This document shows positions 46,762-56,133 of a stretch of 64,000 nucleotides of DNA, in pieces. The notes under the pieces are model-generated. The model saw nothing but the letters and a program-made list of their open reading frames with translations, was not told the DNA's origin and made no database searches. Each line of letters opens with the position of its first letter. Position 1 is the stretch's first letter. The stretch is from Manganitrophus sp963718695 (GTDB lineage: Bacteria > Nitrospirota > Nitrospiria > SBBL01 > Manganitrophaceae), in NCBI GenBank assembly GCA_963718695.1, contig OY970371.1:1426001-1490000 (forward strand), read 5' to 3'. Position numbers and translations under genes: made by a program.

Positions 46762-47903
46762 GATATGCCATGAATGAAGCGACCGGACGTTTGAGGATCG
46801 GTATCTCGGGATCTTACGGAGGGATGAACCTGGGCGACGAGGCCATCCTTGAAGGGATTCTGAGTCAACTGCGCGCCACGACGTCTGCGGAGATCACCGT
46901 GTTTTCCCGGAACCCGCCGGACACCCTCTCGCGACACCAGGTTGACCGTGTGATCAACGTACGGGATCTAAACCGCAAGGAGGTGACTCAGGAGATCCGG
47001 CGCTTGGATCTCCTGATTTTGGGCGGCGGCGGCATCCTCTACGATCGGGATGCGGAAATCTATCTGCGAGAAATTTTCATTGCGCATGAGCTCGGAGTGC
47101 CGGTCATGGTCTACGCGATCAGCGCCGGGCCGCTGACGCACCGGGCTTCCAGGCGGGCCGTGCAGGCCGCGCTGAATGCAGCGGCGATGATCACCGTCCG
47201 GGACCGGCAAGGCCATCGTCTTCTGGAAGACGTCGGCGTGACCCGCGAGATCCACCTCACGGCCGATCCGGCCTTTCTCATCCGGCCCGCTGCATTATCC
47301 ATCGAAGTCCTAAAGACGGAAGGGGTCGAGTTCGACCGGCCTCTGATCGGCTTCTCCGTCCGCGAGCCCGGTCCTGCCGCTCCCGATATCGATCCGGCGA
47401 GATATTACGGGCTGCTGGCCAACGCCGCGGACTTCACCGTGGAGAAACTCGACGCCAACGTTCTGTTCGTTCCGATGGAAAAGACCGACCTGCAACATAG
47501 CCATGCGGTCATCGCGCATATGCGGAATGCGGAGAGAGCCGAAGTCTTGAGACATCGCTACTCTGCAGGGCAGATCCTGGAACTCCTCGGGCGTTTCGAG
47601 TTGGCCGTCGGCATGCGCCTTCACTTCCTGATCTTTGCAGCCCGGAGTGGAACCCCTTTGGTTGCGCTTCCCTACGCTTCCAAAGTGATCGGTCTTCTCG
47701 AAGATTTGGAGATGGAAACGCCGCCGCTGGGCCGGTTTGGCGTGGGCCAGCTGATTGCTCGAATCGACCGCTCCTGGGATGCGCGTCATGAGATTCGGGC
47801 AAAGATCATGCGCAAGCTTCCCCCTCTGGAAGACCGGGCGAGGAAGACCAACGAGCTCCTTTTGCAATTTTTGCGGGGACAAGCGAATTCCCAAGCCGCG
47901 TGA
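46758..47903 (+). CDS. Polysaccharide pyruvyl transferase family protein (CsaB/WcaK-like)
   Basis: 381 residues. Family features are GSYGGMNLGDEAILEGIL near the N-terminus, LGGGGILYD, NAAAMITVRDRQGHRLL and VGMRLHFLIFAARSGTPLVALPYASKV. These enzymes add pyruvate ketals to cell-wall or exopolysaccharide sugars. Start ATG at 46758 overlaps the preceding stop; an ATG at 46770 is an alternative. Coupling with a flavin oxidoreductase suggests a glycan-modifying step with a redox component. Confidence 0.85.
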   Translation: MRYAMNEATGRLRIGISGSYGGMNLGDEAILEGILSQLRATTSAEITVFSRNPPDTLSRHQVDRVINVRDLNRKEVTQEIRRLDLLILGGGGILYDRDAEIYLREIFIAHELGVPVMVYAISAGPLTHRASRRAVQAALNAAAMITVRDRQGHRLLEDVGVTREIHLTADPAFLIRPAALSIEVLKTEGVEFDRPLIGFSVREPGPAAPDIDPARYYGLLANAADFTVEKLDANVLFVPMEKTDLQHSHAVIAHMRNAERAEVLRHRYSAGQILELLGRFELAVGMRLHFLIFAARSGTPLVALPYASKVIGLLEDLEMETPPLGRFGVGQLIARIDRSWDARHEIRAKIMRKLPPLEDRARKTNELLLQFLRGQANSQAA

Positions 47904-47948
47904 AAACACACCATCCGGAAACGAAGCATACAAGTGGAAGACACACCC

Positions 47949-48078
47949 TTAAGAACCAACGGACCGGCGTTGACGAAACGACGATGGTATCGGTCATTTA
48001 AAAGATAAGGCGTTCGCCCCTCGCGTCCGATCGCCGGTAAGATTGCCGTGAATCGGACCATCTTTTCTCCCTCCTTTC
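47949..48078 (-). pseudogene. Deleted remnant of a second porin gene
   Basis: Two blocks align in order with the porin at 36416-37660. The right block (about 48020-48078) carries the start region: GTCCGATCGCC, then TGAATCGG and TTCTCC match the porin signal-peptide start and its ribosome-binding region. The left block (about 47949-48008) matches porin bases about 37058-37119 with shared ACCGGCGTTGACGAAA and TATCGGTCA. Roughly 480 bases between the blocks are missing and small indels break the frame. A four-repeat Pho-box-like site lies upstream, as for the intact copy. Confidence 0.8.
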
Positions 48079-48154
48079 CCTCGTCTTCGTAAATTGATCG
48101 ATGTTGGCGGGAATCTCCGAGGGCTCCTTCCTCACGCCCATGCAGGAAGCTTCA

Positions 48155-48194
48155 GTTCGTCTGGCGTCACGATGTCGTTACAGGGATGTAAATC
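48155..48194 (-). promoter_or_regulatory. Pho-box-like site E, upstream of the porin remnant
   Basis: Four plus-strand tetramers at exact 11-base steps: GTTC (48155), GTCA (48166), GTTA (48177), GTAA (48188). Its position and orientation relative to the remnant mirror site A and the porin. It could also serve the dCache gene at 48637, but that is about 440 bases away on the other strand. Confidence 0.5.
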
Positions 48195-48636
48195 GTCATG
48201 AAATCCCCTGAAGCGCTGTTGCGGTCTTTTGGATAATGAAAGTGCCGCCGGTCCTGACCAAAAAGGGCCGGACATCTTAATCGAAGGGCTGATGACCATG
48301 GCTTTTGAATACAAGAGGGCGGGCAAAGTGCGAGAAAGTCGAGCCGGTTCGGTTTTTATGGGGAGTCAAAGGTCATCATCGGTTTCAATGTGACAACAAA
48401 GTGCCTGCGAGAACGGGCGGATTCCCTTTTTTGAAAAATGACGGCGATATCAAAAACAGGCCGCGCCGCCGCGCCGAGGCCGTGTTTGAGCAGGGGGAGC
48501 TTGTCTTTCGGACCTCCGCCTATTTTATTTGATACAAAATAGGAATGTCTTGAATGATTGACAGTAAGAGAATATCTGATACCTTTTGTAAGGATTTAAG
48601 CCGAAGAGCGGGTCCAAATGATTCCGGAGGGAGAGG
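48195..48636. other. Intergenic region before the dCache gene
   Basis: About 440 bases with no convincing gene. A TTGACA at 48555-48560 lies 16 bases before TACCTT, a weak promoter candidate for the gene at 48637. Short frames here show no ribosome-binding site or family resemblance. Confidence 0.4.
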
Positions 48637-50608
48637 ATGAACGCTGCGTCGTTGGTTGAAAATAGTCGATCAGGCAAGTTCGCTTTTACCGTTCTGATCG
48701 GGCTCGTTGTCGGCGTGCCGGTCATTTTATTGCTGGGACGCTTGCAGATACAACGTCTGGAAGCGATGCAGCAGAAGCAGTCGGATCATCTGGGTCTCCT
48801 TGTCGCCAGGGAAGTGGCCAGTGAGATCGGACGGGTGGTGGATGATTATGCCTATGCGGTAGAAGCGCTGGCCGGCCAGGTGGAAGCACGCGGAACACTG
48901 GACCCCAAGGTGCTTCAGAAGATGATCGGGGCCCAAAGGGCCCCCTTTCTTCCTTTTGCTTCGAATATGTTCATCAGCGGCGCCGGAGGAGAAATCCTTG
49001 TTGTTGATCCCCCCCCAAGCCAACCTGGAATATCGGAACGTCGGCGCCAGCATTGAAAACCGAAATGATTATCAGGAGGTCGTTCGTACGGGAAAAGTAG
49101 CGATCAGCCACGCACAGATCGAAAGGAATTCCCGTCTGCCGGTCGTCCAGCTTGCTGCGCCCATCCGGGACGCGCAAGGAAAATTGCAGGCCCTTTCCGG
49201 TGGATCACTCGATATGAGCAGTATCCAGCCTCACGTCGAACAGATCATCACCGGGGTTCCCGAGCTGAAAGTCGTGGTGATGAATCAGGAAGGACGCCTC
49301 ATCGCCCATTCGGATAAAAATGCCATCGAGGGAATGGGAGATCTCTCCAAACAGGCGCTCTTTCAGTCTGCCCGGTCCGCTGAAGAGATTCGTGCGGGTC
49401 TCGATGAGAAGGGCGTTTCCGTCCGTGCAGCCGCCATTCCGATTAAGGAACGTGGAATCAATTGGACGGTGGTTGCTTATCGGCCCGAGTCATATCTCCA
49501 AACTCAAGTGGACGTTGCAAAGGGAAAGATATTCCTTTTAATCGGTGCGGGAGCTTTTGCCGGTCTGTTTTTTACGGGTTTGGCCTTTTGGTTTCAGCAG
49601 AAAAATCCGCTCGAAAAACGATTCAATGCGGCGATGCAGGCGGTTTTCCAGGTGGTCCTTGTCGTGTTGGTCTGCCTGCCGATGGTGCTGCTCGGCCGTG
49701 CGCAAATACAATTGATCGAATCGGCGCACATTGACCGGATGGACCAGGAAGGAATGCTGGCGGCCAAGGTGATTTCTCGCAATATCGGGCAGCAAATCGA
49801 TAGATCGGTCCGCGTGATCGAGTCGCTGGCGGGTCAGGTAAGGGCACAAGGAAGTTTAGACTCGAAGGCGATTCTTCAGAAAATCGTCACAACACAGAGA
49901 GCTTTTTTCCCGGGCTTTACCTTGATGTATATCGGAAACGCGGAAGGCTTTTCTGTTTCGACAGACCCGCCTTCTGACAAATTCGGGATGCCGCTTGCCG
50001 GGACCGATTATCGGGATCGAGATTATTATCAGGCGGTGGCGAGCACCGGGAAAAGCTTTGTCGGCCCGGTGCGTGTGGGGAGGCGCTCCCATGTGCCGAA
50101 TATCCAGATCGGTTCTCCCGTCCATGATGACCAGGGTCGATTTTGGGCTTTTACAGAGGGCTCCGTCGACTTGATCGACAATATTTCACCTCAAGTAGAG
50201 CACTTGGTCGCCGGGATTCCCGAATTGACGGCGGTGGTGATGGACAAAGGGGGACGCGTCGTGGCGCACCCTGAAAAGGAAGCGCGTCAGGAGATTCGCG
50301 ATCTTTCTAAGTTCTCGCTCTTTCGTCCCGCAGCGCGTCCGGAAGGGGAGGTCAGGACCGACATCAACGAAAGAGGGGTGCCGGTGCGTGCCGTTGCCGC
50401 ACCGATCCTGACACGCGATCTGAATTGGAGGGTCGTAGTCTATCGACCGGAAGCCTACCTTCATGTTCAAACCGACGTAGTCCAGCGTGATACGTGGATT
50501 ATGGTCGGAATCGGATTACTCCCCGGATTTCTGTTCGTTGCTTTGGCCGCCTTTGGAATGAAAAGACCCGCGATGCCCAAGCTCGGCGCTCCCCAATATC
50601 ATCATTGA
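48637..50608 (+). CDS. Tandem dCache membrane sensor without output domain, frameshifted
   Basis: One surplus C in a run of eight (49009-49016) splits the gene; with seven C it reads VVDPPQANLEYRNV and gives 656 residues. The protein is two similar halves, each a helix (FTVLIGLVVGVPVILLLGRLQIQ; FQVVLVVLVCLPMVLLGRAQIQ), a dCache ligand domain (NDYQEVVRTGKVAIS; RDYYQAVASTGKSFVGPV) and a second helix. Shared phrases such as QIQLIE/QIQRLE, ESLAGQV/EALAGQV and WTVVAYRPESYLQTQ/WRVVVYRPEAYLHVQ show an internal duplication. No HAMP, kinase, cyclase or chemotaxis domain follows; it ends in a short tail. Confidence 0.8.
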
Positions 50609-50816
50609 TATAAAAACGATTCATGAAGTATCTGCCGCCCGGCCTGCAGTGGCTTTTCCTCGCCCTTCGTCTTCCAGGGTATTCTTTGACTTCCATTTTC
50701 TGATAGACTGTTTCTCTATTGACTCCAATATAAAAGAAGGCTATTTTGATGGCCGGGATCCAGGCTGGATTTTCACCGGAAGGAAACTCCGTTTTAGTTT
50801 TGGAGGAAGCGATCAG

Positions 50817-51239
50817 ATGTCACAACAAATGAAGATGGCGACCTTTCCCAATGGGGTCCGGGTGATCAAATGGGGACGCAAGGAAGATCCGACGGCAGAA
50901 TCGGTGGCGGAGGAGATGAAGCGATTCGGCTATACCGTCTATGATCTTCAGACCGTCGCCCCGTGGTTTGAGCGAAGCCGGCATGCGCATGACGAGCCGG
51001 AGATTCGAGCGGCGGTCTCGGGGGTGATCACATTTCACTTCGATGACCTTCCGGTCACCATTGAAGCGGGGGATATCCTTTTAATCCCGGGCGGACTGGC
51101 GCACGAAGTCATCAGCCACAATGGGCGTCCCTTTTCCGCTTATAAAGGCTCGTTGAGCGGGGAGCGAAAAGTGACCGAGCACGGTGATGCGAGCGGGAGC
51201 GTCGAGCAGTTGTCGCGCAAGGCCTCGGGAGCAAAATGA
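50817..51239 (+). CDS. Cupin-domain protein
   Basis: 140 residues from ATG 50817 (GGAGGAAG upstream). One cupin barrel: RHAHDEPEIRAAVSGVITFHFDD supplies His and Glu metal ligands, and AGDILLIPGGLAHEVIS the second motif. The frame runs open upstream without support. It overlaps the HAD gene by ATGA, so the two are translationally coupled. The reaction is unknown. Confidence 0.82.
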   Translation: MSQQMKMATFPNGVRVIKWGRKEDPTAESVAEEMKRFGYTVYDLQTVAPWFERSRHAHDEPEIRAAVSGVITFHFDDLPVTIEAGDILLIPGGLAHEVISHNGRPFSAYKGSLSGERKVTEHGDASGSVEQLSRKASGAK

Positions 51240-51952
51240 GCAGCATGATCTGTCTGGATCTCGATGGAACGCTCGAAGACAGCCGGCGGGATATGATTTC
51301 GGCGGTCCATCGTGTTCGAGAGGCGCTGGGACTTCCCCGTCGCACCGACGAGGCGGTTCTTCCCTGGGTCAACAAGGGGATGGAGTCGCTCTACCGGGCC
51401 TGTTTTGACGACGGCCTTCAAGGGAACGAGAGCCGGTTGGAAGATATCCGCAGGCGATATGAGGCGGACTACCTCGAGAATGTGGTCCGCGAAACGAAGC
51501 TTTATCCGGGAATTTCCGACGCGGTCAAACATTTGTCTAAAATCGGCCCGTTGGTCGTCGTGACCAACAAACCGGAGCAGATCTCTCATCGTTTGCTTGA
51601 TGTTCTCGGGATCGGAAAGTATTTCGCCGACATCATCGGCGGGGATAGCTGTCCGGTGACCAAACCGGACCCATTGGTGCTGAAAGAGGCGGCCCTGCGC
51701 TGCGGGTTCATTTCAGACAAGGGAAGGGCCGTCATGATCGGCGATAGCGCTGCGGATATAAAAATGGGCCGGGCCTTCGGGGCGGCGACGATCTGGTGCG
51801 CGTGGGGCTATGTCGATCGGCCGGGAGAGCAACCCGATTGCATCGCCCCTTCCCCGGAAGTGTTGCCGGCGCTGGTTCAGACCCTGCTCACCCTTCCTCC
51901 AAACCCCATGCGTCCCAGGGGAAACGTAAGTACGCCCTCCCCTCTGTTTTAA
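51236..51952 (+). CDS. HAD-family phosphatase (phosphoglycolate phosphatase-like)
   Basis: 238 residues. Motif I CLDLDGTLEDS with nucleophile Asp, motif II VVVTNKPEQ, motif III Lys in VTKPDPLVLKEA and motif IV MIGDSAADIKMGRAFGAATIWCAWGY. The helical cap and overall layout fit Gph-type phosphatases that remove phosphate from small metabolites. Co-translated with the cupin gene. Confidence 0.87.
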   Translation: MSSMICLDLDGTLEDSRRDMISAVHRVREALGLPRRTDEAVLPWVNKGMESLYRACFDDGLQGNESRLEDIRRRYEADYLENVVRETKLYPGISDAVKHLSKIGPLVVVTNKPEQISHRLLDVLGIGKYFADIIGGDSCPVTKPDPLVLKEAALRCGFISDKGRAVMIGDSAADIKMGRAFGAATIWCAWGYVDRPGEQPDCIAPSPEVLPALVQTLLTLPPNPMRPRGNVSTPSPLF

Positions 51953-52118
51953 TCTCACCTTGAAACCTCGAATCGGTCTGTCCTTCCTCAAAAGACCGAA
52001 GATTCCTTGACAAAACGCCGACCTTAAGATTTACTTTCTTATACAGACTTCATTCCCTTTATTACCGTAACTGTATATAAAGCAGCCCATCCTTCTTCCG
52101 GGAGAGAAAGAATATCGG

Positions 52119-54038
52119 ATGAATTTCCCCGCTCAGTACGGAAAGTATCTTCTGATCGATAAGATTGCCAAGGGGGGCATGGCCGAGGTCTTCCTCGCAA
52201 AGCAGACCGGATCGAAGGGATTCGAGCGCCTCCTTGCCATCAAACGGATCCTTCCACAGTTTACCGAGAACGCCGAATTCGTTTCGATGTTCATTAATGA
52301 GGCGAAAGTGGCGGCCCAGCTCTCTCATCCGAATGTCGTCCAGGTTTTCGATTTCGGCCAGGTCGAGGAATCGTACTACATCGGTATGGAATACATCATG
52401 GGAAAGGATCTTCGAACGATCATGGAGCGGAGTCAGAAAAGCAACCGGCCGCTTCCGATCGATCAGATCCTTTTTATCATCAGCCGCGTTTGCAGCGGGT
52501 TGGAACACGCCCATAAAAAGAAAGATCTCCACGGAAATGAGTTGAACCTGGTCCACCGGGATATCAGCCCGCAGAATATTCTGATCTCCTACGATGGAGA
52601 GATCAAGCTGGTTGACTTTGGAATTGCCAAGGCGGCGCTCCAGGAGAATGAAACCCGGACGGGGATTCTTAAAGGGAAACTTGCCTACATGTCTCCCGAG
52701 CAGGCCTGGGGAAAAGTCATCGATCACCGCTCCGATCTTTTCTCGCTGGGAATCGTCCTGTACGAATGTGCGACCGGCAAGAGGCTCTTTAAAGGAGACA
52801 GTGAAATCAATACCCTCGAGCGGGTCCGCGAAGCGAAATTCGAGTCCCCCCGTCAATTAAATACAACCATTTCGGAGCAGGTCGAAGCGACCGTGGCGAA
52901 GTCGTTGGCGAAGGAGGTGCAAAATCGGTATGCCTCCGCCGCGCAGATGCAAGGCGAGCTGGAGCGATGTCTGTCGAAGCCGCTGAGCGAGATTCAATTG
53001 GAGCTGGCGCAAAGCGTCGATCAGCTTTTTAAGGAGGAAATCGAAAAGGACCAGGCCCGAATGAAAAGGGCCGCTCTGGCGACGCTGGAAAACGCGACGA
53101 TTCAGCTCGGGATCGGCGCGCCCTCTTCAACGCCTTCAAAAGCCTCCTCCAATTCCAAGTTGGAGGTCCCGAAAAAAAGAGTCGGGACAATGGCGATTAC
53201 ACTTTTCTTGGTGGTAGGAGCGTTATCCCTCATTGGGGTCGGCTCGGTTGTCTTTCTGAAAAAGGGAGAGGAGCCCGATGTGCTGGTTGCAAAGCCGCTG
53301 CCGGTTCCAAACCGGCAGGACGTTGTTTTGCCGACTCCCTCCGCTCCCGAGGCATCCTCTCCCGTGGGAGGGGAGAGAATGGCGGACGAGCAGAAGGAGC
53401 GCCTTTCGGTTGCATCGCCCCCTCGGAGTGAGCCGGTTTTACCGGAGCCGACCGCCCTGACTTCTCGGCCCGCTGAGGAAAGACCGGTGCAACAGGTCAG
53501 GGTCTCTAAAAATAGACCTGAAAGCCCGAACGTCAACTTCGAGTCGAAGAAGAGCGCCCCTTTACCGGCGGAGAAAAAAGAGGTCCTCCCCCCGCCTCAG
53601 GAAGTTCTTTCTAAAGAAATTACGCCGAAGCAAGAACCGATCAAAGAGGCGGCGCTTCGGCCGCCGGCAGCCGTTGCGCCAAAGCCGCCCACGCTCTCGG
53701 ATGAGGAGCTGATCCGCCAAGTCGTAAGACGCCAAGAAACGGCGCTCCAGAACAAGGATATCGGGCTTTATTTGAAAGACCTGGTTCAGTCTTCACCGAA
53801 GGAAGAAAAAGAGCTCCAATCTTTCTTTGATCAGTATGAAAGTATCTCCGTCCAGTTTGACATTGCCGAGCTTCAAATCAACGGAAACCGGGCTTCCCTC
53901 ACGATGAATCAAGAAACCAATTTAAAGTCCAAGAAGGCTAAGAAAGTCCAGACGGCGACGAACAAAGTCAGCTGGGGTCTCCTGAAAGAAGGGGAGACCT
54001 GGAAGATCAGCGATACGAAAATCGTCGAAAAGAAGTAG
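52119..54038 (+). CDS. Hanks-type serine/threonine kinase with extracytoplasmic NTF2-like domain
   Basis: 639 residues. Kinase domain 7-285: glycine loop KIAKGGMAEVF, ATP Lys42, HRD 146-148, DFG 166-168 and LAYMSPEQA. A linker and one helix (about 355-380, AITLFLVVGALSLIGVGSVVFL) lead to a Pro/Glu-rich outer stretch (about 385-525) and a C-terminal domain (about 530-639: LIRQVVRRQETALQNKDIGLYL, ISVQFDIAELQINGNRASLTM, WGLLKEGETWKI) of the NTF2/SnoaL type. It phosphorylates cytoplasmic targets, perhaps in response to a cell-wall or small-molecule signal sensed outside. Confidence 0.9.
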   Translation: MNFPAQYGKYLLIDKIAKGGMAEVFLAKQTGSKGFERLLAIKRILPQFTENAEFVSMFINEAKVAAQLSHPNVVQVFDFGQVEESYYIGMEYIMGKDLRTIMERSQKSNRPLPIDQILFIISRVCSGLEHAHKKKDLHGNELNLVHRDISPQNILISYDGEIKLVDFGIAKAALQENETRTGILKGKLAYMSPEQAWGKVIDHRSDLFSLGIVLYECATGKRLFKGDSEINTLERVREAKFESPRQLNTTISEQVEATVAKSLAKEVQNRYASAAQMQGELERCLSKPLSEIQLELAQSVDQLFKEEIEKDQARMKRAALATLENATIQLGIGAPSSTPSKASSNSKLEVPKKRVGTMAITLFLVVGALSLIGVGSVVFLKKGEEPDVLVAKPLPVPNRQDVVLPTPSAPEASSPVGGERMADEQKERLSVASPPRSEPVLPEPTALTSRPAEERPVQQVRVSKNRPESPNVNFESKKSAPLPAEKKEVLPPPQEVLSKEITPKQEPIKEAALRPPAAVAPKPPTLSDEELIRQVVRRQETALQNKDIGLYLKDLVQSSPKEEKELQSFFDQYESISVQFDIAELQINGNRASLTMNQETNLKSKKAKKVQTATNKVSWGLLKEGETWKISDTKIVEKK

Positions 54039-55045
54039 GTCTCCTTCCTCTTTTAATCCTTAATCCTTCGGTTTACATACGAACTAAATCGATCTTGAGA
54101 CGTGGGTCTGTTCTTGTCAAGAGATAGATCTTGTTTTCAGTGTCATTCCCATGCAGGCCGGAATCGAGTCGTCGGTCTTTTCCCAGGGACGGCCCCTTTC
54201 AGACTGAACAACATAAAAAGTTCACGCATGATCAATCGCCGGAATCCCGAGGCGGGGATACATCAGAATTTTACGATACTTAAAGTAATAGTTTACTTAT
54301 TTATGATCGGCTGACCGGTTTTGGTGTGACTCGAATTTTCTCGGCCTTTGTTCTCCAATCCTGTGTTTACCTAGTTTCGAGCGTCTTAACCCGTCTTCCG
54401 ACTCCTGAAAATATCGCTCCATTTTCGCCAAAAAATCCCCCTCCTGAAGCGCGTTTCGTTCCGATCCTTCTTGTCCTGAGAGGGGAGGGTCTTCTTTAAG
54501 GATTGCGCAAAACCGTTCCCGCCAAAAAAGTACAAAACCGAATGATCGAGGCGATCTCGTTACAACCGATCGCGACCGATCTTCTGTCGTTCGGCTCTAG
54601 GTAGATCGCTTCGGACCGAGGCGACTCTCCCTCGGTAAAGACTAGTGTGGATTTCCTGTGGATAAAATAAAGTTAAAGTACGCCTCGGGAGGCAGGGCGA
54701 ATCAAGGCTTGAGTAGCTAGTGCTATTATAGTTAATTTGAACTAGTTCGGTTGGGCTAGGACGGGTACTATTCTGTCTCACCGGTGAATACACAGGCTGT
54801 TGATAAGTCAATTTTCATATAATTAATGCCAACATGCGGAGATCTCCCTGCCGGGCACCGAGGAAAGTATAAAAATGGTTAAATAGCCAGCTATATTTCG
54901 ATCCGTACTAGGCTAGGAGAATCGAGCGAGGCCGGGCGACTTTATTGGAATCGGTTCGTCCGGAACCGAGAGATAAGTCTTGACCATCCGGGAAAGAGTC
55001 TGTTAGAACCATCAGAGATTGGATCGCCTTAATAGGGGTAGAGAA
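54039..55045. other. 1-kb gene-free region with DnaA-box-like motifs
   Basis: No convincing coding frame. It contains TGTGGATTT (54646), a perfect DnaA box TGTGGATAA (54657-54665), TGTTGATAA (54798-54806, 8 of 9) and GAATACACA (54786, 7 of 9 to TTATNCACA), then an AT-rich patch near 54808-54830. This resembles a replication-origin or DnaA-reservoir region. The neighbours (kinase, rluB, aspS) are not the usual dnaA/dnaN/gyrB set. The remaining sequence shows no hairpin terminator. Confidence 0.35.
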
Positions 55046-55843
55046 ATGATAGAACGACTTCAAAAAGTGATTGCGAAGGCGGGGATTGCGTCCCGGCGCC
55101 ATGCGGAGGAGATGATTCTCGATGGGCGGGTTCAGGTGAATGGGAAGATCGTCACGGAGTTAGGCACCAAGGTCGATCCGGAGAAAGACTACGTCAAAGT
55201 AAACGGCAAGCGAATCCAGATCGAACCGCATAAAATCTATTTGCTTTTAAATAAACCGAGAGGATATATTACCTCGGTTCACGATCCCGAGGGCCGGCCC
55301 ACGGTGATGGAGTTTGTCCGGGACATCAAAGAGCGGGTCTATCCGGTCGGGCGTCTCGACTATGATTCGGAAGGGCTTCTTCTTCTCACCAACGACGGCG
55401 ACCTGGCCGGCGCATTGATGCACCCGAGCAGCGGGGTTGAGAAGACCTATTGGGTGAAGATCAAAGGGCATCTGACGGAAGAGAAGATCAAAAAGTTGGC
55501 GCAGGGAGGGCTTTCGCTTCCAGGCGGAAAGAGCGCTCCCGCCCGGGTTCGGCCGCTTCGGAAAACCTCCGAGCATGATTGGATTGAGATCATCATACAC
55601 GAGGGGAAGCGACGGCAGATTCGGATGATGGTTGAAAAAATCGGCCATGACGTATTGAAGTTGAAGCGGGTCGCTTACGGTTTTCTGGCGCTGGGGGATC
55701 TCCTTCCGGGAGATTATCGCCGGCTGACGCCGGCGGAGGTGAAAGGATTAAAGGGGCTCATTCATAAAGGGGGGGCGGCAAAAAAAGCGCCGGTGAAACC
55801 GAAAGGCGAGGCGGTGCGGGGTAAACGCGCGGGAGGGGGTTAG
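55046..55843 (+). CDS. rluB: 23S rRNA pseudouridine synthase RluB-like
   Basis: About 265 residues from ATG 55046 (MIERLQKVIAKAGIASRRHAEEMI), an S4 RNA-binding domain, then the synthase with GRLDYDSEGLLLLTNDGDLA holding the catalytic Asp, and GKRRQIRMMVEKIGH. It converts U2605-type uridine in 23S rRNA to pseudouridine. The C-terminus is a basic Lys/Arg tail (KKAPVKPKGEAVRGKRAGGG). GGGTAGAG precedes the ATG. Confidence 0.9.
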   Translation: MIERLQKVIAKAGIASRRHAEEMILDGRVQVNGKIVTELGTKVDPEKDYVKVNGKRIQIEPHKIYLLLNKPRGYITSVHDPEGRPTVMEFVRDIKERVYPVGRLDYDSEGLLLLTNDGDLAGALMHPSSGVEKTYWVKIKGHLTEEKIKKLAQGGLSLPGGKSAPARVRPLRKTSEHDWIEIIIHEGKRRQIRMMVEKIGHDVLKLKRVAYGFLALGDLLPGDYRRLTPAEVKGLKGLIHKGGAAKKAPVKPKGEAVRGKRAGGG

Positions 55844-55848
55844 ACGGA

Positions 55849-56133
55849 ATGGAACCATTGGTTTTAACGAACAGTGAAGAGATACTTAAACTTTTAACAC
55901 AGGTCACTTTGAAGGGACAGGGATTCACCACAGAGTGTCTGGTGGCCGAAGTATTGGACGCCGGCCTTTATGAGCCCGATTTTCTGAATGCCAGCGGTGT
56001 CGATCCCGAGGCGTATTATAATGGAGAGCCGAACGCCTGGGCGAATTATCATATCCGTATGAGTAAGAAGGTCTTCATGGTCTACGGCGGGGCCAACAAG
56101 GTCCGCACCTTCCATATCGCCGACACACCCTAA
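55849..56133 (+). CDS. Small conserved hypothetical protein
   Basis: 94 residues, no signal peptide or helix: EILKLLTQVTLKGQGFTTECLVAEVL, then a Tyr/Asn-rich patch (EAYYNGEPNAWANYHIRM) and VFMVYGGANKVRTFHIADT. It begins 5 bases after rluB and is probably co-transcribed. I do not recognise the family. Confidence 0.6.
   Translation: MEPLVLTNSEEILKLLTQVTLKGQGFTTECLVAEVLDAGLYEPDFLNASGVDPEAYYNGEPNAWANYHIRMSKKVFMVYGGANKVRTFHIADTP

Noticed and set aside
48132..48326. 64-codon minus-strand frame near site E
   Set aside because: No ribosome-binding site. It overlaps the Pho-box-like repeats and has no family resemblance.
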